Source: Balanoglossus misakiensis
Lineage: Eukaryota; Hemichordata
Direction of reading: 5' to 3'
Assembly: GCA_040954595.2 (NCBI GenBank)
Contig: CM082595.2
Location: 1,240,001 to 1,304,000, forward strand
Length of the DNA: 64,000 nt
A program made the translations under genes and the position numbers. Of the stretch, positions 1 through 12,000 are shown one piece after another. Under the pieces are notes generated by a model, which saw nothing but the letters and a program-made list of their open reading frames with translations, had not been told where the DNA came from and did not search any database. Position 1 is the stretch's first letter; the number at the start of each line of letters is the position of its first letter.

Positions 1-3000
1 ATATACAGGAAGGACATGTGAACGGTATGATAATCAATTTTTAAAAGTTATTTGCAATGTCTCAAGAATGTGTTGAGAGTCAGAGTAACCAAAGTTATAT
101 GTTGATTAAACCTTTAACATATCATTATTAAATGCTGTCTTAGTAGTCAAATATGAATAGTATTATTTAATATTATAGATGTGACTCTGGTTATGAAGGT
201 GACCCGACCATTCCAGGCAGTGGCTGCACCAAGAAAAAAGGTAATGCTTTCAATGCATTTGTACAGTGTACCATATAAATCCTTCAATTAGGCACTAGAC
301 AGATCTGACTATATAACATTTATCAGTTGATAAGCACCAGGAAAGACTAGAAATTTTGATGACCCATCTGCGAATGACATGTAGTGTGCATACATATTAA
401 AGAAAAAACCTTACTTTTTGCATACAGATGACCTGCAAGAATGTGATAGCCGTGGTAGTCTTAGTACAGCTCCCAATCAACGATGTGAATGCAAGGTATA
501 AGTCAAAATGTCTACTGTTTCTTAATTTCTTGTAATAATAGTCTTAAATGAAAGCTATACGCATGGCGATGGTTGATCTGTTTCTATCTGTATCCATAGT
601 GATGTCTGATTTGTTTCTTTGGTTACAGAGGAACGCTGAAGGAGAAAAATGTGACCAGTGTCCACCAAACACATTCCACTTATCAGCTGACAATCCAGAT
701 GGCTGTATATCTTGTTTCTGTATGGGCATAACAGATCAGTGTTCTAGTACAACATGGAACAGAAATCAAGTATGGATATCAACACTATCAGTCTACTCTG
801 AGGCCAGCAATATATATGAGCTACTGTCAGGGCAGACATACATCTCCTATGCTTACACGTACAGCATTTATAAGGCTGCTCAATTTCTGATTTATTAATT
901 AATTTATAAAATAAAATATGATTGATTCAGTAATCAGATAATAATCTTATCTGCTCTTTCTATCAACAGGCCGTGACAACATTCAACAGTGACAGAGATG
1001 TTCAAGGATTTTCATTGGTTGATCAATTTGGAACCAGAACAGGTGGCATTGTAACCAGACTAAACTCTCGGGAAGCCGTAGTGACTGGCTTCTCCGCATT
1101 GTCTCCATCTGGTGTATACTACTATCAACTGCCGGCAAAATTCCGTGGAAACAAGGCAAGTCTTGGTTATCCAGTCCAGACCCAATAATGAGGCATGTCA
1201 AATATTGTAGATACAGTTTGATAACCTTTACATTGGTGGAATTGGATTATATATTACAGGTGACATCTTATGGTGGACATTTGAGATACACAATTTCTTA
1301 CAGAGCCAGTCCTGGTACCTCTTCTATCAATGAACCTGATGTGATCCTGCAGGTAATGTACAATAGATGATTTTCCACTCATTGCAAGATCTCGCATGAC
1401 TTTGTTACTTACAGTAGCAATGTGTTGAGAGATACTCACCATTTGAAACTTGCACTACAAACCGTAATTCTTATGTATGGACACTACTGTACATTCTTGT
1501 CATATAGGGTAATGGTATCACATTGTATTATCATGCGAGAGAATCCATTCCCACCAGTGGTCAAGTTTCCTATCAAGTACCTTTCTATGAGGTAAGTCAA
1601 TCACAACTCTATAACTATTGGTACTTAAAGGCATTAAAATCTGCCACATTAAATGGTAATGAAAAACATGACTTTGCAAGCTCTTTAATAATTTTTTGGT
1701 ATGTTATTTGTAGAATGCATGGAGTCGTTCAGACAGAAATCCAGTCTTGCGCGAGTTTTTGATGATGGCTTTAGCAGACGTTGAAATGTTGATGGTCCGA
1801 GCCTCGCTCACATCCAATATGTTCGAATCAAGGTAAGTTGGTGGTTCAGTGGTTCAATTTGCACAGGTGACTCGACTATATACCTTAAAGAAACAGTGAC
1901 AAAACAACAATGTAAGACAAGACAAATGAGAATTGTTTACATTTGTGTCACTCCACAGTATCAAGGATGTGTCGATGGATTTTGCTGAACCACAAGAGAC
2001 TGGACAAGACAGAGCTTACACCGTAGAGCAGTGTAGATGTCCTGAAGGATACAGAGGTCTTTCATGTGAGGTAGGATAGAGAGATGGTGTTCAAATGACA
2101 TGATATGAGATATCTTGTGTCATTGATGATGGGTATGTATACAGACATGGCATGTGACTAGTTGTATATTTCTTTTACAGGACTGTGATATTGGATACAC
2201 TCGATCTCAAGGTGGTTTGTACCTGGGCACTTGTATGCCATGTGAGTGTAATGGCCATGCGAGGGACTGTGACTCGGAAACTGGTGAATGTGTTGTAAGT
2301 TGACATTTCAGTCTCTATATATCTACAATCACACTGTTTCCACCCCGTTTATATCTTTTTTCCTGAATTTGAAACTGATCTGGTGAATTTTCTGTTTTTT
2401 CTCAGGGTTGTCTCCATAATACAGAAGGTGCCAATTGTGATATTTGCATTGATGGTTACTATGGTGACCCAACTGCTGGAACCCCAAGAGATTGTCTGCC
2501 ATGCCCGTGTCCCTTGACGACACCACCAAATCAGTAAGTGACAAAATTTGGTCTGTATCAAAGGATGAAACATCATTAATCAAATGAAACATGATCAAAT
2601 CAAGACACCCTGTCTAGACTGTGATTTGACTGTAATTGTTTCACGTTTTTTTCAGGTTTTCACCAACCTGTATCTTGGATACAGATGGGAGACCCACATG
2701 TACTGCATGTCCTGCAGGTTACGTTGGAAGAAACTGTGAAAGGTAATTTAAAGGGATGCTTGTGTGAAATCCGCTAACAGCCCACTTGCATCATTTCTTC
2801 AAATTCTTCTAGAATCTGTTATCAACAGTTATATACCTACAGTGTGTAATTTACATGACGTATCCTGTTGTGTTGTGTGTTTTCTCCTCAGATGTGAAGA
2901 TTCATACGTTGGTGACCCACAGCGCATAGGAGATCGGTGTCGACAAACTCCTGGTATGTTTACAAAAATACTCCACATATCCATCAGAAACATCATAATT

Positions 3001-6000
3001 CTAACACCCACTTGTGAAAAGAAAGGGATTTTTGTACAAACATGTGGATGACAACATATGATCCACTTAAATCTGGACACTATAATTTGTGTAATACTGT
3101 GCTGAAATTCAGTATGAATGTCCAATATTCTGTTTCTGCAAGTACAGATTATTTAGGCAATGACAATTTTCTTCACAGATGGTCTGTGTAATTGTGATGA
3201 CAGAGGTAGTACTGGCGATGAATGTGACAGCAGTGGACAGTGTCCTTGTAAGGTAAGTGGCATAGATACATTAATCTCACAAAGTTATTCATTTTGTAGT
3301 GTTGGTCCTTTGATTTTAACAGAGAATTTTATCGTTGTTGAAATTTTGTTTTGTAGTGTGTTTCTCTGTGTGATTGGTGTTGATCCATCTACCATACTAA
3401 CCGTTAATGTCTCTATTCTTTGACAGTCCAGTGCTGACGGCAAGAACTGTGATGTATGCAAAACCGGTTTCTTCAATCTAGACAGAGCGAACCCAAGTGG
3501 CTGTAATCCATGTTTCTGTATGGGTGTAACTGATATGTGCAGAAGCTCCGACTACTACAGGAATGAGGTCTGTTTTATTCCAAAATAATATTCCTTTACT
3601 GTTCAGAAAATAATACAAATATGTTTAGTGCAGTGACTTGAATTTTGCAGAGCTTTGATCGCCAAGAACAGATGATTGAATGTGAAATCCATTTCTTTTA
3701 TTATACAGGTCACAGTAACATTTGATTCCCCGACCAACAGCAAAAGCATGGCTTTAGTGAATGACAGACGCACTGCTATTATCACCACTGGATTTTCCAT
3801 CAGTCCAAGCGCCAATGAAATCAGTTACACAACCTTCCGACAACTGCGCCAAGAAGTTTACTACTGGGCTTTGCCGCCGAGATTCAGAGGAAACCAAGTA
3901 TGTTCAGAGTGACAGATTATATTCTCATCATATTCTGTGAAATTGTTGGATCAAAAACCATTTGAGTTGTTCAACTTGTCTTATTTGTATTGCTTGTGTT
4001 TTGTCACAGATCACGGCATACGGTGGCTCCCTTCGCTTCACCATCTCTTATGCAGCTGAGTCTAGAGGAGATTACATCCGCAGTGATTCTGTCTATCCTG
4101 ATATCAGCATTGAGGTAAGTACTTTCCAACTACTTATCATATTTTGGGCAGAAGTCCTTATGCCATTCTTTCACGGACATGAAGGAGCATCCTGAAATGA
4201 AAGATTTTCCAGTCTACCAAAAACCGTACACACCGTATGCACCAACTGAACATTTTCTGATATTTTTTCTTGATCAGGGTAATGATATCAACCTGCACCA
4301 CACATTTGCCTCTGAACTGAGACCAGGTGAAACCAGAACAGTCACTGTCCAGATGACAGAGGTGAGAATTCATCAAATCCTACAGTAACAGAAAAAAGCG
4401 TTCCATTTGAAGTCATTGTTTGTTCACTGGTTTGTGAGCCCAGCCTGATCATTCCTGTTTGTGATGGCCTGAACTGATTATTGTCATAATCTCTTCTACA
4501 GAACAACTTCTACCGATTTGACGGCCAGAAAACAAGTCGAGAGCACATGATGATGGTGTTAGCTGATGTCATGTTTCTGCACATCAGGGCATCGTTCAAT
4601 ACAGACATGAGAGAAAGTAGTTTGGCAGATATCTCCTTGGAAGTTGCAGGTGGGAATTTTATTCACTCTTCTCTCTAAATTCTTTTTATTCTTGGATAAG
4701 TGACAAGCTTTGGGAAGCAAGTTTCAAATTAACTATATCAAAAGTTAACGATGTTCCATCAGGTTATTGCATGTCTTTCCTGAGTTTGAAAACTGATGTT
4801 GAATATAAGATCATGAACAGAGCCTGTGTTCCTTCACTGTTCACATTTTGCTGACACTCGATCACTCTTGATATTTCATGAACCTTACAGTTCCACAGAA
4901 TACTGGCAACAGACAAGCTACAGATGTTGAACAGTGTTCCTGCCCAGAAGGTTATACAGGTCTGTCATGTCAGGTAAGTTGAAGAGACTCTAGGGTTAAT
5001 GCAACAATTTATACAATAGCTGTTTCTTTTCATCTGAGACAAACAACAATTTATACAATCACTCTGTTTCTTATCAATTTTAATAGTGAAAAATTCAATG
5101 GTCAGTACAATCAGTTGGTGCAGCTCAATTTGTTTCCATTTATATTTCACACACCCGGTGAGATCGGAGTCACATACTTCTTTCTTGCTCATTGCCTTCA
5201 CACAAGTTGCCTTTGGAACCCCGCAAGCATATATTCAGTACTTTTAAAATTTAACATGTGTGTTTTTTTTACTTTCCAGAGCTGTGCCCCTGGTTACATG
5301 AGGACTGGTGGTGGCTTATATCTTGGTACCTGCATGAAATGCGAATGTCACGGCCATGCTACAGAGTGCGACCCAGACACTGGTGCTTGTGTGGTAAGCT
5401 ATGCAGTGAAAATAACATTGTCAATTTTAGTAAGCCTCAAAAAGCCAGAATTAATGATAACTGTCTTTTTTCCTTTTGACAGAACTGTGATCACAACACT
5501 GCTGGTGAAAGATGTGATCAATGTTCCTCTGGTTACTATGGTGATGCTACATCAGGAACCCCAGATGATTGCAGACCGTGTACTTGTCCATTGAATATTC
5601 CCTCCAATCAGTATGTCTCAAACATTTAATTTTGTTTGGTAATGAATGACTTCATTGTGGGTTCTTTTCATGTTAAAGGGATTGCGGTTTGACTTGTTTT
5701 CATGGTTGTTTACTCATTGTTATTCTTTCGTAGATTTTCACCGACCTGTTACCTTGACACTGATGGTTTGCCGACCTGTGATGCCTGCCAAGATGGCTAC
5801 TCTGGCAGAAATTGTGAAAGGTGAGTTCGGAATTGTGTGTTGAGAAGTAATGATCTTGTGATGGGTCAGTGTGACTGGTCAGTGAAAGACCGGTGTTTGG
5901 TCAGAATTGATACCAAGCATTGTTCATATGTCAAGTTTGAATCGGATGATGGACATTAATTTCTGAATTGTAAATCAACAAATGAAAGCTAAAATTCATT

Positions 6001-6072
6001 TTTCGTTTAGGTGTGACAGTGGTTATGTTGGAAATCCCGAAACACCAGGCGGTGTGTGTGAGGACGGAAGTG
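1..6072 (+). other. Perlecan domain III: two laminin IV modules with laminin-EGF repeats
   Basis: Exons: 1-24, 179-240, 428-495, 629-769, 970-1155, 1260-1352, 1508-1591, 1714-1832, 1959-2070, 2181-2294, 2406-2533, 2656-2742, 2892-2953, 3179-3252, 3427-3567, 3709-3897, 4010-4114, 4278-4361, 4502-4649, 4891-4973, 5280-5393, 5483-5610, 5734-5820, 6011-6072. The laminin IV (L4) modules run from about 970 to 2000 and from 3709 to 4900, each ending in RxRGN-(K/Q), then a TSYGG/TAYGG segment, then a hydrophobic (M)LAD stretch. Cysteine-rich LE modules surround them (CxCNGHAxxC and CDxCxxGYYGD motifs). The two L4+LE blocks are internal duplicates: exon lengths 114, 128, 87 and 62 recur in the same order. 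In vertebrate perlecan three L4 modules are present; the first would lie upstream of the window. Confidence 0.94.
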
Positions 6073-9000
6073 GTAAGACTTTAAAAGTTACTTCAAGACA
6101 GAATTCTTTCCATGACACAGAAGTCTGACACATTTTCAGTTGTTTGAATGTTTTCTGGCCACTCTTGTTGAACCTCAATATGTCCCTTCAAACTCCACAC
6201 ATCACCGCAGAGTGTTGATGTTCATTTCCATTTTACTTGACAGGTTCTGGAAGACCAGCCCAGGTTGTCGTTTCACCAAGTCGAATCAGCGATTCTGTTG
6301 GATCTACAGTAACATTTGATTGCATTGTGACAGGATATTATACATCCATTGCATGGGTTAGAGCTGATGGCAAAAGTTTGCCGACCAGAGCTATCCAGTT
6401 ACCAGATCTTAGCTTACAGGTAAGATGATTTTATTTCATCCATTATTCATTCGTAGCACATGCAGACTTCATTGAGATGACACCTTGCTGACCACTGGTC
6501 TTGCTCTCCAGATGATGTGAATATACATGTATTACATCTCAACATTCACACTTTCTTTGCACATATACAGATAAGAAATATTGAGAGAGATGATGAAGGC
6601 GTGTATGTCTGTCAAGCTGTCAATCCTTTTGCTGTTGGCATCGCCCAAGGCCAGCTTACTGTGTTGAGTAAGTACAAATTGAAGTAATTGATCGTAAAAC
6701 AATATTGGTTTGCTTTGTGTCCCATATCATGCAAGGAATTGAATTGATTTAGCTTGGACAAGAAACACACCACATGACCACAAATCCCCAGAGCACCTGG
6801 CACAGCTCTGAATGGAACATTTATGAAGTTCCAATCTTTCTATTGCAGCTGCTGGCCCCGCCATTCAAGTGATTGTTGAAGAACCAAGCACTGTACAAGT
6901 TCAGGAAGGTACAACTGCCAAGATTATTTGCAGAGCTATTAGTCAGGTAAGATAGCTACCATTTAGATTATACAATACATATTGTCATGTATTTCAAAGG
7001 ATTCACATACTGTAAAAATGAAATATGACATATGAATGGTTATCTTCCTATTCCACTCGTTATACATAGACAGTTGAGAGATGGCATAAACATAAACCAA
7101 TCACATTGTATTTCAGGTATCATACACATTAGTATGGACAAAGGATGGTGGCAGCTTACCATCTGGTGCTACAGATTTCATGGGGATTCTTACAATACCC
7201 AATGTGAAGGCTGAAGATAGTGGTATGTACACCTGTACAGGGTCCAATCAGTTTGCTGTGGATGAAGGCAATGCACGTCTTGTGGTAGTTGGAGGTAAGA
7301 AACAATTTATAGCTACATGTATATGATCTACTTTCATTGACTTGGTGGGATGAGGTTCGTGTATATTGGTCTGATTATAAAGGAAAATTTTGTCCTGATA
7401 AAGTTAAAGACATTTATCATTTATGGACTGAACTTCTCTTTATTATGGACACTAATACAGGTTTGGCTGTAGTTGTTTCCATAGTAACACTTACAACCTG
7501 TTTTGTCTTGAACAGTTAGTGTAGAAGAACCCACAGTTAGAATCGATCCCCGTTTCCTTGAAGTCAACGAAGGTGATGAAGTACGCTTTACATGCATAGC
7601 AACTGGTTTCCCACCACCCCAGTTGGAATGGACCGGAGGACAGGGAGGTGTCCTCAACCCTAAACATAGTTTTGTCAGTGGTGTCTTCACCATAGCTGAG
7701 GCTGAAAGATCTGATGAGGCTGAGTATTTCTGTGCCGCGTTCAATTCTGCTGGATCTGCTAAAATAAGAACTGTACTCTATGTCAAACGTAAGTACCAGA
7801 AACGTGTCCATTTGAAAGCATGTGCAAAGATTGTAATCTGACTTGAAATCATCTTTGTATTAGATCAAGTGGTACAACTTCTGAATTTTTAAGCAATCAT
7901 TTTACATGTGTTTTATATGTCTGCAATAAAAACCACTGGAATTTTGAACTGTTCTTGTAAAATCCCAGAAAGTCTTTGAAAATAACAGTTAGTTCTTGCC
8001 ACATTTCAGCATCAGCATCGCCGAGAGTAACCATATCTCCAGAAGTGTTATCCATCCAAGAAGGAGACCAAGCAGTTTTCCTGTGCACAGCAAGTGGTGA
8101 CCCTCGACCAACGGTTTCCTGGTCGAAGCGCAACATGCCTTTACCTGAGTCAGTTATGCAACAGAATGGATACCTTGTGATACGGGGTGTAAGTACTGTC
8201 ATAAAGTTCGAAGAAGAAGCAAGTCTCTTTGTCTATGGTTAAAACAATCTTTATTACCAACATTTCGACCACACAAATGTGGTCTCTTTCAAGATCTAAA
8301 ATAAAAGCTTTACCTTCATGTTTCAGGTAACAGAGGAGGTTGCTGGGACATATCAGTGTTCAGCTAGTAACGGGGTGGAAACTGCTGAAGGCACTGCGAC
8401 TCTGACCGTTACACCACGTAAGTTTTTATGGTGTAAATATTCAGGACCATTTGATGTCTTTGATTCAATGTACAGTAGTCAAAAGGGAACATATATTGCA
8501 AGTTGGTACGTGGTCATCTTTGGTTCTACAGTATAGTAATACATTGTCTTGACTTTTTTGGTTTCCATAGGGACTCGTGTTCCACCAACAGTGACAATTG
8601 AACCCAGCAGTATAACTGTGGGGGTTGATGGTACAGCTGTTTTAAGATGTCTTGCAGATGGTGATCCTCTACCTACAGTAACTTGGAGTAGAGCTGATGG
8701 TCCCTTGGCCCGCAATCACCAGGTCAATGATTATAAATTTGAATTTGTAACAACTTGTATTTTATGGTCATGGGATTCACAACCAGACCTTCTTCACCAA
8801 TTCACATAGCAAGAAAATCAACACCCAAACTTATTTGACCAATCCACACCTCAATAAAAAAACTCATTCTGTTATAACAGTGTTGAATCTTGTATTACAG
8901 GTGCTAGATAATGTTCTGCGAATCGTTCAAGCGACCACTGATGATATGGGAGCCTACATCTGTACAGCTGAGAATATTGGTGGAGTTGCTACGGCATCTA

Positions 9001-12000
9001 CTGTGGTAGACATTGCATGTAAGTTGCATCATAAGTTAGTTACAACATAATCTTACTTTCCATTTAGTATTTAACGTATATAAAATGAGAATGCTGACAC
9101 TGTCACTCAGTTCTACGTGCTGAATATGGAATTACTTTATTTTTGTCACAGTGGGTCGTGAAATACCAAGAATCGAGATTTTACCACAGGCAGATTTGAC
9201 CGCTGGGGTCGGTGAAGATGTTTCTTTTGAATGCAAAGTGACCAGCGGGTTTCCTCTGCCACAAGTCACATGGACAAGAGCTGGTAATCTGCCTTTTACG
9301 ACAAGAACTGCGGTAAGATGATTTTGGAGAAAATAAGATTTGTAACATTTGCTTTTAAAGTAACAGTGGGATTTCAGGAAATGCCTGTAATAGGGTCTGA
9401 TCAGTACAGGCATTGAGAAACTACATCTTTTTTATTGACAGTCGTTTAATGGAATTCTGGATTTTGTTGATGTAACAAGTGAAGAACAAGGATCATACGT
9501 TTGCACAGCCAGCAATTCTGCTGGGAGTGTTCAAGCTGGTGCTGTCCTGAGAGTTCATGGTGAGTTGGAATTGATTGTGTTCATATCTATAGAGAAATAC
9601 ATCATCCCTCACAAAAGACATTCTGTATGCATCTATAGAATTCTATAGCCTATCGAATTTCTATAGAAGTTTATTGAATTTCTGTATATGTGTCTCTGAA
9701 ATGTTTCTTGTTTTACCCAGTGTGAACATGGTATATGTGTAGAGAGTTACTTTTACAGTTCATGTTTTGTTTTCAGGAATGCCCTCTGTGTCAATCAACG
9801 CTCCTGGCGTACTTGAAGTCAAAGTTGGAGAGGCGGTGTCTTTGGAATGTATGGCCGAAGGTGACCCCATGCCATCATTGACCTGGGAGAGAATGGACGA
9901 GGAAGAGATGCCGGAATCCATGGAAGTTGTCATCGATAACCAGAGTACCGGAAGCGTGGTGTTCCGGATCATTAGCGCTGCTATGGATGATTCCGGCACA
10001 TACATCTGCAAAGCCAGCAGTCCGTTTGGAGTGGTGGAAGACAGAATAGTTCTGAATGGTACGTACAATGCTGAATGGTTATAAACAGTGGGATTCTCTT
10101 ACAAATACAGCGCCTTGTAGAGTATGCCATTCAAATCAAGAAATACCTCCCGCTCTGCCAAACCTTGTAATGTACTCTCCATGTTTTCATGCAAGTCACA
10201 TGACAGTGTGTTATCACTTTGTTTAGAACATTGATGTCTCATACAGTGTTAATTTTGGCTGTACACTTCATAAAATGTGGCTGCACGTGCAATTCTGTAA
10301 ATTGCCTCTGCATTTTGTTGCTGTTGCTTATAGTTTGTGACCATTTCACATTTCACCAACAATTTTCTTGTCTCACTGCTGTGTTTTGCTTTCGCTGCTG
10401 CATATCGCTCTGTATTGCTACACTTGCGTGACCCTCTGCAGTGACAGTTTTGTTCTTTAAAGTACACCATTCATATAGCACTTAACTACAACACTAACCC
10501 ACATCATGCAAAACTAACATGAGTGACTTTTCTCAATCCCTTTGTGTTTGTCAATGCAAAAAATGGATTTGTACAACACAAGGAGGAAGGTTATGTGACT
10601 TTATTATCACTTAGGTATTATAAAAAGACAAATTTTTGAATGAAAATTTGATTAAAGGTAATGCATGTTGAGTGTAAATATCATCCGATAGATTGCATGT
10701 TCATGAAATTGTCTACATGTTCTGCCAAAGCTGTTTGTAAGAAGCGCGTAAAATTGTGGGTCTGTATTTTGGGAAATCCTCAACTCTGTGAAAACCAGTT
10801 CAGTGGATTGTACTGATCATTGAGAACCATTCATTTCAACAGTGAATATGCCTTCTGTATGGGCCAGTAACTTCTTGGTCCATACATAGTGTATCTCTGC
10901 TGCCAGACTGATGATGTTATTGCAAACCTTGACAAGACTTTTGAGTCCGGAAATAGCAGGATGGTTCTCATGTTCAAATAGTGCACTTGTCATTAGAGTA
11001 AAGTTGACGCAGTCAGTTTGCGGTAAATGTGTGTGTGTCACCCTTCCCAGTGTGTAGATTCAGTGTCGAATTGCTCCTTATCAAAAAATGTCCACAAATG
11101 GTTATATATTAGAATATATTGATATCAGTATTTGCACGTAAACTGTTTTCAGAGATGAAATGTCTGTACTGTCATCCCTTTGTTGAAATCATCTGTTCCT
11201 TTCTCAACCTTTCTGCTATTTTCAAGTTCAAGGTGGGCAGTAACAATGTCAGTTAAATGAAAATAACCACTAATACAATTTAACATCATGAATAACTTCA
11301 TGGTCAAGGGTAAGTTTATTATACTCTATCCTCTTTGTCATCTAATGGTTTCATCTTTTACTCAACAGTCAGGTATGTACTCTGTCTGTATGCTACAGAC
11401 ACAGACAGACACACACACAGACACTTTCTATAAACAGTACGGTATTCATAGTTTGTCGGACACTATTGCGCTATTACACAACAATTGCTTAACATATGGT
11501 CTTTGATGAATATACTAAATCTGATATCTGCCTCTGCCTACATTCATGTGACTAACAGTATCTAACATATGAGTTTGTCTTACACTGCAATGCGCTATTA
11601 CACATGGTCTTCAATGAGTGTACTAACCTGATGTCATAAACCACAGTTATTGAAGACTTGGCACCCCCAGCGGTTACAATAGTTCCAGCCCAGTTGACTG
11701 TTGGTATTGGAGAGCCGGCACAGTTCACTTGCAGTGCAGGTAAGAATTCCCAACGGCAATTCTGGCTATCTTAAAATTTAAATAGGTTTTTGATAACTTC
11801 ATGGACAACAGAATTTCAAGATGGTGTTGAACAAATAGAAGTTTATATCAAGCGATATTTATTTTTTGTCCTCAGAATTTACAGGTGTATTTGTATACTG
11901 ATTCAATTTCAGATTTAGGTCTATCCAAGAATATAATGACTCTTTTTCCCCTTTGACTGCTCTTGCAGTTTCATATTTTGAAACCACCATTGTTTGGAGG

